Assembly (NCBI RefSeq): GCF_000812565.1
Contig: NZ_JTAM01000057.1
Coordinates: forward strand, 1 to 45,462
Direction of reading: 5' to 3'
Length of the DNA: 45,462 nt
Origin: Flammeovirga sp. OC4
GTDB taxonomy: Bacteria > Bacteroidota > Bacteroidia > Cytophagales > Flammeovirgaceae
How positions within the stretch are numbered: the stretch's first letter is position 1; every line of letters starts with the position of its first letter. Positions 37,096-45,462 of the stretch are shown in pieces. The translations under genes were made by a program, and so were the position numbers. The notes beneath the pieces were generated by a model. The model was not told the DNA's origin and ran no database searches. It saw only the letters and a list, made by a program, of their open reading frames with translations.

Positions 37096-40000
37096 ATGAA
37101 TAATTGCTATAAAAACGTACTTCGCTCAATTCTCTTTTTGCTGTTAATTTTAGTTGCTACAGAATTTATAATAGCTCAACAAAATACCTCTTTAGATTTA
37201 CAGAAATATGAAGAGCACATTATTCGTGTGAAATTAAAAGGTGATAGGTTAGATGCTTTTTTAGAGCTCAGTACTTCAAAATCTCAAGACGGAATCCTTG
37301 TAACAGGGGATGAGCAATTAGATCGGTTAAATAAAAAGTTTGGTATAACGAAACTGAGAAGAGTTTTTCCCTATTCACCACAATATGAAGAGAAGCATAA
37401 AAAATATGGTTTACACTTATGGTATGAACTAGTTTTTTCAACGAATGAAGAACCTTCTGAGGTGGCACAGCAATTTTCAATTTTTTCTGATTTTGAAATC
37501 TCCAAACCTGTTAATAAGAAAGTATTGTCAGGTGGATCATATTCCGTTATTGAAAATAGAGAAGCTTCCATTTTGACGCAAAATGCTTTCAATGATCCTT
37601 TGTTTGCTAAACAGTGGCACTATCATAATATAGGGCAAAACAATGGAGATATTGGAGCCGACATAAGTTTACTAAATGCATGGCAAATTAACTCAGGAGA
37701 TAATAGTGTTATAGTTGCGGTGACGGATGCGGGTATTGATACAGATCATATTGATCTATCCCCTAATATTTGGGTAAATGAAAATGAAATCCCTAATAAT
37801 GGTATTGATGATGATGGTAATGGGTACGTAGATGATATCCATGGGTTTAATTTTGCACAAAATAATAGTGAGATTGAAAAAGGACAACACGGTACACACG
37901 TTGGAGGTACAATTGCCGCAGTCAATAATAATAGTATTGGAGTAGCAGGAGTAGCAGGGGGAAATGGTTCTGGTAATGGTGTGAAATTAATGTCTTGTAT
38001 GGCATTTACAAATGGTGGTTTTAGTGGGAGTATTGCTCAGTCCTATGTTTATGCAGCTGATAATGGAGCCGTAATTTCTCAAAATAGTTGGGGCCATAGT
38101 CAACCCACTTATTTTGATCAGGAAATTTTAGATGCTATCGATTATTTTATCGCTGAGGCAGGGAATTATCCCAATAGTCCAATGAAAGGTGGATTAGTCA
38201 TTTTTGCAGCTGGAAATGATAACGATGATGACCTTTACTATCCAGGATATTATGAACCAATACTAACGGTTGGTGCTACAACAAATGAAGATAAAAAAGC
38301 TTATTATAGTAATTATGGTGATTGGGTAGATGTTGTGGCTCCAGGTGGTGAAACTATTGGTTCATCAGAAAAAGGAGTTTTGAGTACATTGCCCAACGAT
38401 AATTATGGTTTTTTTCAAGGGACCTCTATGGCATGTCCTCATGTCTCTGGTGTGGCTGCATTAGTAGTTTCAGCGGCTAAAGGAACGATTACAAATTCTG
38501 AATTAAGACAAATCCTTGAACAAGCAACTGATGATATTTCAAGTCAAAATCCTCTTTTAAATGGTAAACTAGGGAATGGAAGAATTAATGCTGAAAAAGC
38601 GTTGAAATCAATTCAAAGAATAGGGGTAAACCCAGAAGAATTAGTCTTTGATTTTACAAATAATGAACCTTTATCAAAAACAGTAACTATTTTTAATATT
38701 TCCAATGAAGAAGTACCTTTCGATCTGTCTAATAATATTCCTTCTTTTACATTTAATATCGTTAGTGGTGTACTAGGAATTGGTGAATCGAAGGAAATAA
38801 CAATAACACTAGACCCCTCTAGTTTTGAGTTTGGAAATTATGAGGAGAATATCAGCTTTGATACTGAAACATATTTTAAGCTAACGGCTAGAATTAATAA
38901 ATATGAATTACCCAAAATCTATATTGATTCAACGAAAGTGGATTTCGGTGAAGTTTATGAAGGGTATACAGTATCAAAACAAATAGAAATTTATAATCAT
39001 GCTTTTGCAGAGTTAGTCATTACAGACATACAAACCAATCAACCTCATTTTAAAACAGAAGTTCAAAATATTACAATCCCTCCCTATGGAAATGTGTTCT
39101 TACCCATCACTTTTTCAGCAACTTCATCGGCTTCTAATAATGCGACCTTATCCTTTTTGACTAATGACAAAGTAAGTCCAACTATCTCTATTCCATTATC
39201 AGCATCTACAATTTTAAGTGCCCCACCTTTGTTGAGTAGCCCCGAAGAAATTACTTTGAAACAAGCAGCAAAAGGAATATTATCCACAAACTTTCCATTG
39301 CAAAATGATGGTGATGACGATTTGACTTATTCTTTTCAGCAGCAAATAACAAGTCATGATGAATTAAGTGAACTGACTCTATTGAAAACAAATTACTTTC
39401 GTCAGTTACAATTAGAGAAAGGTGAAAACCATGCTATTCGTGGCAGGGAAACTCTTCAACATTATGGTTCATCTACAAATTATTTTTATCAATGGGTTGA
39501 TCAAGAAATCTCAGGTGGCGTTCTATATCAATGGAACGATATCCAATCCATAGGAAATCACTATAATCTACACGATGAGGGTTCTTTGAATTATAATTTG
39601 AAGCTTTTTCAGTTTCCTTTTTATGGTACTGATCAAGAGAATATTGTAATGTCTTCTAATGGCTATTTGCAGTTTGGAGATTTTTCGCAGAATCAATGGG
39701 AAAATACTAGCCTACCTTTTGATGACGAAACGAATGCAATTATTTCGGGATATTGGACAGATCTAGATTCTGTAGATATATATATAGTGGAGGAAAATGA
39801 TCAATTAACGATTCAATATGAAGGCCAATATTATAACTCTCCCAAAGATGAAGTGAAATTTCAAATTGTGTTACATAAAAGTGGGAGTATCTCTCTTTTT
39901 TATCATACTGTTGGTTTTCCTTTTGAAGGTACAGTTGGTATAGAAAATAATACCGCAGAAGAAGGCTTGAACATTGCTTTTAATAATAATTACTTGAAGA

Positions 40001-43000
40001 GTGGTACAGCAATCAGTATTATCCCCAATTCCTTACAATTAGAACCATTAAATGGGGCTATAAGTACCGGTGCAGTAGCAGATATTCAACTCTTTTTTGA
40101 TTCAAATAAACTCTTTGAGGCAGGTTATCAATTAAAACAACCTCTTTTAGTTTATTCTAATGATCCCATTAAACCGGCTACTATTATTCCTTTATCAGTT
40201 CAGTTTGGTGATGTGGTTTTAGAACTTTCAGACACTGTTATTGTTGATACTTCTTTTATTAGTAATCCTTTTCAAAAAGAAATACTGATTTATAATAAAG
40301 GATATGAAAATCTGATACTTTCAGATCTTTCAACGGATGTCAAAGGGTTAGTTTTTGATCAGAATGAATATACAGTATTACCTAATGACTCTTTGGTTTT
40401 AAACCTAACGCTCTACTCAGAAGTTGAAGAAACGATAGATGGAACAATTATATTCAAGACAAATGATCGTAGAAACCCATCTATTGAAATTCCAGTTTCT
40501 ATTTATAATAAAGATTATCCTCAATTAGAAATTAATGTGGATGAGATTCAAATAGAGGGGTATTATCAAAGAATAAAAGGATTAAATGAAACGTTTGTGC
40601 TGAAAAATGTTAGAAGCATTCCTTTGGATGTTTCTATTGAAGTGAAATCTGATCATAAAGATTCATGGCTCAATATTAATGATTCAACAATCTTGGAGGA
40701 TTTTTCATTGGATGAAAACTTTCAGGAAAGAACACTCTTAATTGAAGTAAAAGAGAATTTACCATCAGGAAACTATACAGGACAAGTTCTAGTTCATACT
40801 AACGATCCTTTCAAGCCAGAAATAATAATTGATGTTGATTTAATAGTGAATCCATCACCTCATTTATCTATTGTAGACTTTATTCAATTTGATCAAAGAT
40901 ATATTGATAGTACAAATGTATACCAAGCGATCATTGAAAACATAGGAGACGTAGACTTGCAATTGCATGTTGACCCGACTAAAAATCATTTTTTTGATGT
41001 AATTAATACTAGTCCTATCAATTTGTCACCAAACTCAGTTGATACCCTTGAAATAGGATTCAACCCTCAAAATGAAAATTACAGTCAAGAAGACTTAATC
41101 ATAGTCACAAATATGCCTGATACAATTCCTTACGTTGTTACTTTATCGGGAAATGGTATATATGAGAAAAATATTCAAATCACTGAAAGTTATGATGATT
41201 TTGAAATTGACTACAATGAAACTTCAAATGGCAGGATTACTTTACAAAACACATCGGAACAATCACAGACATATAAAATTGTTGCCAAAGAAAAGAAAGG
41301 CCTTACATCATCGCAAATTAAGAATAACATAATTTACAATGATGGGTTTAATGTGTTACTATTAGGAAGTGGAAAAACTGAATGGTTGGAAACTTCAATA
41401 GAAGCACTTTACAATACGAAAAGGTTCACATCCGTTTCAGGTATTAATGTATCAGAATCTACCCCAACTCTTGAAGATATTGAGTCTTTTGATGTAATAG
41501 TCGTCAATGGAATTTTTGGTTATGATGACCCGGTAAACCTAGGAAATATTTTATATGACTATATAGAGAATGGAGGTAGTGTAGTGTTGTCTGCCTTTGT
41601 GAATTTAGAATCTTCAGATCAAATCCAAGGAAAATGGAATGAGGTAGGTTACGATCCAATTTTAGTTACTGACGAAACACTTGGCACCAAAGGAAATGGA
41701 ATCAAAAATAATGGAAGTGTTTTGTTAAATGGAGTAACATTTTTTGATACATACAATAGAATTGGAATTCCTTCTTCGAAAATAAAACCTAATGTTGAGG
41801 TTTTGCTCGAATACAATGATGGTGTTCCGTTTTTATTAAATCATAAGGTAAATGGGAAAAATATATTCTATGTCAATTCCTATACGGCTTATTGGATTGA
41901 AGAATCAGATGGTGGTCAGCTGTTTGCAAATGTAATCGAAGAAGCTTACAAAGTTAATGCTGGTACTTCTCTTTCTTGGTTTACTTCGCCCAATTTATTT
42001 GAAGGTGTGATTGATGCTTCTCAAACTCTTGATTTTAACTTTTCGATTAATGAGCATTTAGATATTCTAGAAGGTGAACATACGGCTTCTCTTCAAGTTT
42101 TTGTTCAAGAAGGAAAGTATGATGTATTGAAGTCCACCTCAGAAATTAATGTCAAAGTTCAAGCCCAATATTTAATATCAATTGATAGTCAGTTTACCTT
42201 CCAAAAGGCAAGACAATATGATACGGTTTCAAAACGAATTATATTTAAGAATGAAGGAGCAGGTTATTTCATGATAGATCAGATCATTACGTCAACAGAT
42301 CAAATCGTTATTGATGAAACCAATATTTTAGAGAATAGAATTGATCCTTATAGTGAAAACTATTTAGATATTACCTATACAGCGTCTCAAATTGGTACAA
42401 TTCAAGATTCAATAACTATCAAAAGTTTAGAAGGTGATGAGATAGTTTTTAAGGTCAATGGTGAGGTTGTTCCGAATGGAACTTTGGACTTTATAAACCC
42501 ATTAGAAATCAATATTGAACATGGAGAAATAAAGACCATTACACATACTTTTTCTAATTCTGAAAATGGCCCTGTAGACTTTTTATTCAGTAGCTATTAT
42601 GAAGATGTTCTTTTGAATCAAACCACGAATAATCATACCATAACCGCTGAGAAAAACATTCCTCCATTGATACCTCTCAATGATGGGTTAAGTACTTCTG
42701 AAAGTGATGGGAAATATACATACTTGGATAGTCGTGGAGAAAATGGGATCCATTTTCAATGGATTGATATCACTTCAACAGGAACATTGATCACATTAGA
42801 AGATGATGCTTTTTTTACATTACATAATCCGCAGTGGGATTTTATTTTGTACGAAAAGCATTATGAGAATATTATTATTTCATCCAATGGTTACTTTACT
42901 TTCGATCCTGTAAATGGCAGATCTTGGAAAAATCATGAATTACCTAATGCTTCAAAACCATATAGCATAATAGCTCCCCTTTGGACGGATTTAGCTCCTC

Positions 43001-45462
43001 AAAAAAATGGAACAATTCATTATTTATTAGACGATGAAAAGTTAATTGTACAGTATACTCAAATCCCCACTTATGATGATGATAAAGCGGACACTTCTTT
43101 TCAGCTTATTTATTGGAAAGACGGTATTTTGGATTTTAATTATAAAAATATTGATACCGAAAACTATTCTGTAGGTATAGAAAATTATGCAGGCAATTCG
43201 GGAGTTGGAGTAGCTTATAATACATCTTATCTTGATTCTGACGTGACGATTCATTGGGTTCCTCCTAAGAGAAAATTAGAACCTCTTTTGACAAGGTTTT
43301 CACTAGCAGCGAATGAAAGCAAAGAGATTTCTTTTAAAGTCAATGCTGATTCTCTCTTCTATGATGACAGTTTTGAAGAAACAATTTTAATAAAAACTTC
43401 CAACCCTAAAGAACCTTACTATAATTTAGACATTGCATTTAACGTATTAAGAGGTATACATATTAAAGATAGTATTCCTGATCAGTCTGTTATTTTATAT
43501 GATACAATAAAAATTGACTTAACGGAGTATTTCTTTAGTTCACTTGAAAATAATGAACTGGAATTTAGTTTAGACCCTAACGCTTATATAACATCACGTA
43601 TTGAACAAGGTCAATTATACCTTTCTGTTCAACAATTTTTTAATACCCCTCAAATATTAAAAATCAATGCCTTTGGAGACGATATTCTAAAGCACCAATC
43701 TTTTGTACTGACTACTTCAACCACCAAGCCCTATCCATTGAAAAAATGGGAAACAAAAGAGTTATTGGTAGGTCAAGCTTATGAATTTAATTTGGCAAAA
43801 TATTTTGGTTTCCCTACAGACAACCAAAGCTTTTCAATTGAAGTTGAAAACGAAGTTCAAGGCCTTTATCAGGTTACAGATTCAATATTAACTCTATCTC
43901 TTGATTCACTTTACAATGTTGAAAATCCATTAGCTTTTAAAGTTGTTGCTTCAAATAGTGATGGAAAAGCCGAACAGCATTTTACTTTTATTAGTTATAA
44001 CAACTTACCAAAAGGTAATCTTGATGATATATTTATTGATATCACTGACGTTGATACCAGTTATACTATCGATCCATCAATAATTTATAGTGATGAGGAT
44101 GGACATCAATTGGAATATCAAATCGCTTCTTATACCAATACCATCATTGATGTTAAAGAAAAAGAAGGGGCAAAATATGAAATTTCACCAATAGCAAAAG
44201 GTATTGATTCATTGATTTTACAAGTATCAGATAGTTATGAATATATCAATGATACTGTTACAATTACTGTTGGAGGGAATTTTCCGCCAGTATTAAATTT
44301 TGAAATTGAAAATCAGTCCATTGCTTTAGGTCTTGAGAAGGCTATCACAATAAGTGAATTATTTACCGATCCCGAAGACCAAGAATTATCTTATACAATA
44401 GATGTTTCTAATGATAATATTCAAGCAATTATTGACGAAAACCTAGACATACAAATTATAGCCTTAGAAAAAGGAGTCTGTAATATTGAAATTGGTGTAA
44501 CTGATGGTGAAAAGTGGAATTCAATTTCTTTTAAAGTAACTACATTTAATAATGAGCCAGTAGTTGAAAAATTAATAGTAAATGAAAACCTTTATTTAAC
44601 CGATTCAGGTTTCAACATAGATTTAGATACTCTATTTGAAGATATTGACGGTCAACCATTGACTTATACAATAGTACTAGAAAATGAAGCGGTTGTTGAT
44701 TTCACAAGTAGTTCCTCAAACTATTTGACTTTCATCCCGAAATCTATTGGAAGCAGTGAAGTTACGATTACCGCTTCCGATCAATATTCTGAAATAGCTC
44801 AGACATTTGACATTACTGTTCTCAATCGACAACCTCATTTAATGAAAAGAGTAGAATCTCAAGAGTTGTATTTAACTGACTTAGGTTTCAATCTAGATTT
44901 AGATACTCTATTTGAAGATATTGACGGTCAACCATTGACTTATACAATAACACTAGAAAACGAATCGGTAGTTGATTTCACAAGTAGTTCCTCCAATTAT
45001 TTTATTTTCACTCCAAAGTCAATTGGCAGTAGTGCAGTTACAATTACAGCTTCCGATCAATATTCTGAAATAGCTCAGACATTTGACATTACTGTTCTCA
45101 ATCGACAACCTCATCTAATGCAGAGGATAGAACCTCAAGAGCTGTATTTAACCGATACAGGTTTCAATGTAGATTTAGATACCCTATTTGAAGATATTGA
45201 CGGTCAACCATTGACTTATACAATAGTACTAGAAAATGAAGCGGTTGTTGATTTCACAAGTAGTTCCTCAAACTATTTGACTTTCATCCCGAAATCTATT
45301 GGAAGCAGTGAAGTTACGATTACCGCTTCCGATCAATATTCTGAAATAGCTCAGACATTTGACATTACTGTTCTCAATCGACAACCTCATTTAATGAAAA
45401 GAGTAGAATCTCAAGAGTTGTATTTAACTGACTTAGGTTTCAATCTAGATTTAGATACTCTA
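37096..45462 (+). CDS. Giant subtilisin-family (S8) secreted protein, 3' end outside window
   Basis: The frame from ATG 37096 is open for 2789 codons to the window edge with no stop, and is incomplete there. A signal-like N-terminus (CYKNVLRSILFLLLILVATE ... AQQN) precedes a pro-region, then a peptidase S8 domain (about 190-520). Its catalytic residues are D211 (VAVTDAGID), H265 (HGTHVGGTIAA), oxyanion N374 (AAGND) and S444 (GTSMACPHVSG), so it should be active. Later modules are ASH/HYDIN-like beta domains (for example residues 610-700, 1035-1135 and 1255-1355), two nidogen-like modules (about 796-975 and 1876-2060, each with ISSNGY or MSSNGY and W-T-D-L), a GATase/ThuA-like stretch (1416-1616, VLLLGSGKTEW ... 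GSVVLSAF) and cadherin/Ig-like repeats from about 2215. The end, probably with a T9SS tail, is not visible. Candidate promoter: TTG-N17-TATATTTA near 37028-37055. Confidence 0.9.
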   Translation, partial: MNNCYKNVLRSILFLLLILVATEFIIAQQNTSLDLQKYEEHIIRVKLKGDRLDAFLELSTSKSQDGILVTGDEQLDRLNKKFGITKLRRVFPYSPQYEEKHKKYGLHLWYELVFSTNEEPSEVAQQFSIFSDFEISKPVNKKVLSGGSYSVIENREASILTQNAFNDPLFAKQWHYHNIGQNNGDIGADISLLNAWQINSGDNSVIVAVTDAGIDTDHIDLSPNIWVNENEIPNNGIDDDGNGYVDDIHGFNFAQNNSEIEKGQHGTHVGGTIAAVNNNSIGVAGVAGGNGSGNGVKLMSCMAFTNGGFSGSIAQSYVYAADNGAVISQNSWGHSQPTYFDQEILDAIDYFIAEAGNYPNSPMKGGLVIFAAGNDNDDDLYYPGYYEPILTVGATTNEDKKAYYSNYGDWVDVVAPGGETIGSSEKGVLSTLPNDNYGFFQGTSMACPHVSGVAALVVSAAKGTITNSELRQILEQATDDISSQNPLLNGKLGNGRINAEKALKSIQRIGVNPEELVFDFTNNEPLSKTVTIFNISNEEVPFDLSNNIPSFTFNIVSGVLGIGESKEITITLDPSSFEFGNYEENISFDTETYFKLTARINKYELPKIYIDSTKVDFGEVYEGYTVSKQIEIYNHAFAELVITDIQTNQPHFKTEVQNITIPPYGNVFLPITFSATSSASNNATLSFLTNDKVSPTISIPLSASTILSAPPLLSSPEEITLKQAAKGILSTNFPLQNDGDDDLTYSFQQQITSHDELSELTLLKTNYFRQLQLEKGENHAIRGRETLQHYGSSTNYFYQWVDQEISGGVLYQWNDIQSIGNHYNLHDEGSLNYNLKLFQFPFYGTDQENIVMSSNGYLQFGDFSQNQWENTSLPFDDETNAIISGYWTDLDSVDIYIVEENDQLTIQYEGQYYNSPKDEVKFQIVLHKSGSISLFYHTVGFPFEGTVGIENNTAEEGLNIAFNNNYLKSGTAISIIPNSLQLEPLNGAISTGAVADIQLFFDSNKLFEAGYQLKQPLLVYSNDPIKPATIIPLSVQFGDVVLELSDTVIVDTSFISNPFQKEILIYNKGYENLILSDLSTDVKGLVFDQNEYTVLPNDSLVLNLTLYSEVEETIDGTIIFKTNDRRNPSIEIPVSIYNKDYPQLEINVDEIQIEGYYQRIKGLNETFVLKNVRSIPLDVSIEVKSDHKDSWLNINDSTILEDFSLDENFQERTLLIEVKENLPSGNYTGQVLVHTNDPFKPEIIIDVDLIVNPSPHLSIVDFIQFDQRYIDSTNVYQAIIENIGDVDLQLHVDPTKNHFFDVINTSPINLSPNSVDTLEIGFNPQNENYSQEDLIIVTNMPDTIPYVVTLSGNGIYEKNIQITESYDDFEIDYNETSNGRITLQNTSEQSQTYKIVAKEKKGLTSSQIKNNIIYNDGFNVLLLGSGKTEWLETSIEALYNTKRFTSVSGINVSESTPTLEDIESFDVIVVNGIFGYDDPVNLGNILYDYIENGGSVVLSAFVNLESSDQIQGKWNEVGYDPILVTDETLGTKGNGIKNNGSVLLNGVTFFDTYNRIGIPSSKIKPNVEVLLEYNDGVPFLLNHKVNGKNIFYVNSYTAYWIEESDGGQLFANVIEEAYKVNAGTSLSWFTSPNLFEGVIDASQTLDFNFSINEHLDILEGEHTASLQVFVQEGKYDVLKSTSEINVKVQAQYLISIDSQFTFQKARQYDTVSKRIIFKNEGAGYFMIDQIITSTDQIVIDETNILENRIDPYSENYLDITYTASQIGTIQDSITIKSLEGDEIVFKVNGEVVPNGTLDFINPLEINIEHGEIKTITHTFSNSENGPVDFLFSSYYEDVLLNQTTNNHTITAEKNIPPLIPLNDGLSTSESDGKYTYLDSRGENGIHFQWIDITSTGTLITLEDDAFFTLHNPQWDFILYEKHYENIIISSNGYFTFDPVNGRSWKNHELPNASKPYSIIAPLWTDLAPQKNGTIHYLLDDEKLIVQYTQIPTYDDDKADTSFQLIYWKDGILDFNYKNIDTENYSVGIENYAGNSGVGVAYNTSYLDSDVTIHWVPPKRKLEPLLTRFSLAANESKEISFKVNADSLFYDDSFEETILIKTSNPKEPYYNLDIAFNVLRGIHIKDSIPDQSVILYDTIKIDLTEYFFSSLENNELEFSLDPNAYITSRIEQGQLYLSVQQFFNTPQILKINAFGDDILKHQSFVLTTSTTKPYPLKKWETKELLVGQAYEFNLAKYFGFPTDNQSFSIEVENEVQGLYQVTDSILTLSLDSLYNVENPLAFKVVASNSDGKAEQHFTFISYNNLPKGNLDDIFIDITDVDTSYTIDPSIIYSDEDGHQLEYQIASYTNTIIDVKEKEGAKYEISPIAKGIDSLILQVSDSYEYINDTVTITVGGNFPPVLNFEIENQSIALGLEKAITISELFTDPEDQELSYTIDVSNDNIQAIIDENLDIQIIALEKGVCNIEIGVTDGEKWNSISFKVTTFNNEPVVEKLIVNENLYLTDSGFNIDLDTLFEDIDGQPLTYTIVLENEAVVDFTSSSSNYLTFIPKSIGSSEVTITASDQYSEIAQTFDITVLNRQPHLMKRVESQELYLTDLGFNLDLDTLFEDIDGQPLTYTITLENESVVDFTSSSSNYFIFTPKSIGSSAVTITASDQYSEIAQTFDITVLNRQPHLMQRIEPQELYLTDTGFNVDLDTLFEDIDGQPLTYTIVLENEAVVDFTSSSSNYLTFIPKSIGSSEVTITASDQYSEIAQTFDITVLNRQPHLMKRVESQELYLTDLGFNLDLDTL
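44635..45462 (+). repeat. Tandem 276-bp coding repeats, A-B-A order
   Basis: Three 276-bp (92-codon) units start at 44635, 44911 and 45187, each opening with FEDIDGQPLTYT. The first and third are identical over all 276 bases. The middle unit differs at roughly 35 positions, mostly in two patches, while a block of about 60 bases around ASDQYSEIAQTFDITVLNRQ is the same in all. This is a higher-order period of 552 bp that reaches the window edge and may continue. The repeats encode cadherin/Ig-like domains of the giant protease. Confidence 0.95.

Noticed and set aside
41135-41332. 65-codon plus-strand ORF within the protease gene
   Set aside because: Out-of-frame inside an uninterrupted 2789-codon frame; lysine-rich composition is a frame-shift artefact.
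44635-45462. CRISPR-like array
   Set aside because: The repeats are 276 bp, contiguous and in frame with a protein; there are no spacers.

Overview
The window looks like a chromosome segment of an AT-rich marine Bacteroidota, most likely Cytophagales and Flammeovirga-like. The genus is inferred from gene content, not proven. Signs for this are type IX secretion (T9SS) sorting architecture, a TonB-dependent receptor with a carboxypeptidase-regulatory domain, TAnnTTTG-type promoter matches, no obvious Shine-Dalgarno sites, and DUF2157/DUF4401/GDYXXLXY membrane genes. No rRNA, tRNA, CRISPR array, prophage or intact transposase was seen.

Layout. (1) 1-1.6 kb: small, poorly conserved ORFs, including a start-less membrane ORF, a TonB-C-like secreted protein, a two-TM protein and a broken HTH regulator fragment. 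(2) 1.96-9.74 kb, plus strand: a xylose-utilisation block of xylose isomerase, sugar:H+ symporter, xylulokinase, a short transaldolase and transketolase. It imports xylose, converts it to xylulose-5-phosphate and feeds it into the non-oxidative pentose phosphate pathway. A MITE-like element separates transaldolase from transketolase. (3) 9.9-16.0 kb, minus strand: enoyl-CoA hydratase, an AldA-like aldehyde dehydrogenase, a signal-peptide-less solute-binding-protein homologue, then (past a second, inverted MITE-like copy) two tandem class III CoA-transferases. The substrate is unknown; this is the best candidate here for an undescribed pathway. (4) 16.3-20.4 kb, plus: a putative DUF6786 lipoprotein, then an overlapping three-gene membrane operon. 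(5) 20.5-23.0 kb: an outer-membrane TonB-dependent receptor family protein. (6) 23.5-36.9 kb: one 4459-residue secreted repeat protein with a TTG start and a C-terminal T9SS signal. (7) 37.1 kb to the window end: a second giant secreted protein (at least 2789 residues, incomplete) with an intact N-terminal subtilisin domain followed by ASH-like, nidogen-like and cadherin/Ig-like modules. It runs into a tandem array in which two 276-bp units are identical.

Notable non-coding structure: a dispersed motif (CANTGTAAACTAA) marks the ends of the MITE-like family and also occurs twice around the regulator remnant. Strong intrinsic terminators follow the xylA, transketolase and giant-adhesin genes, and another lies upstream of the DUF2157 operon, where it may end an unannotated small transcript.
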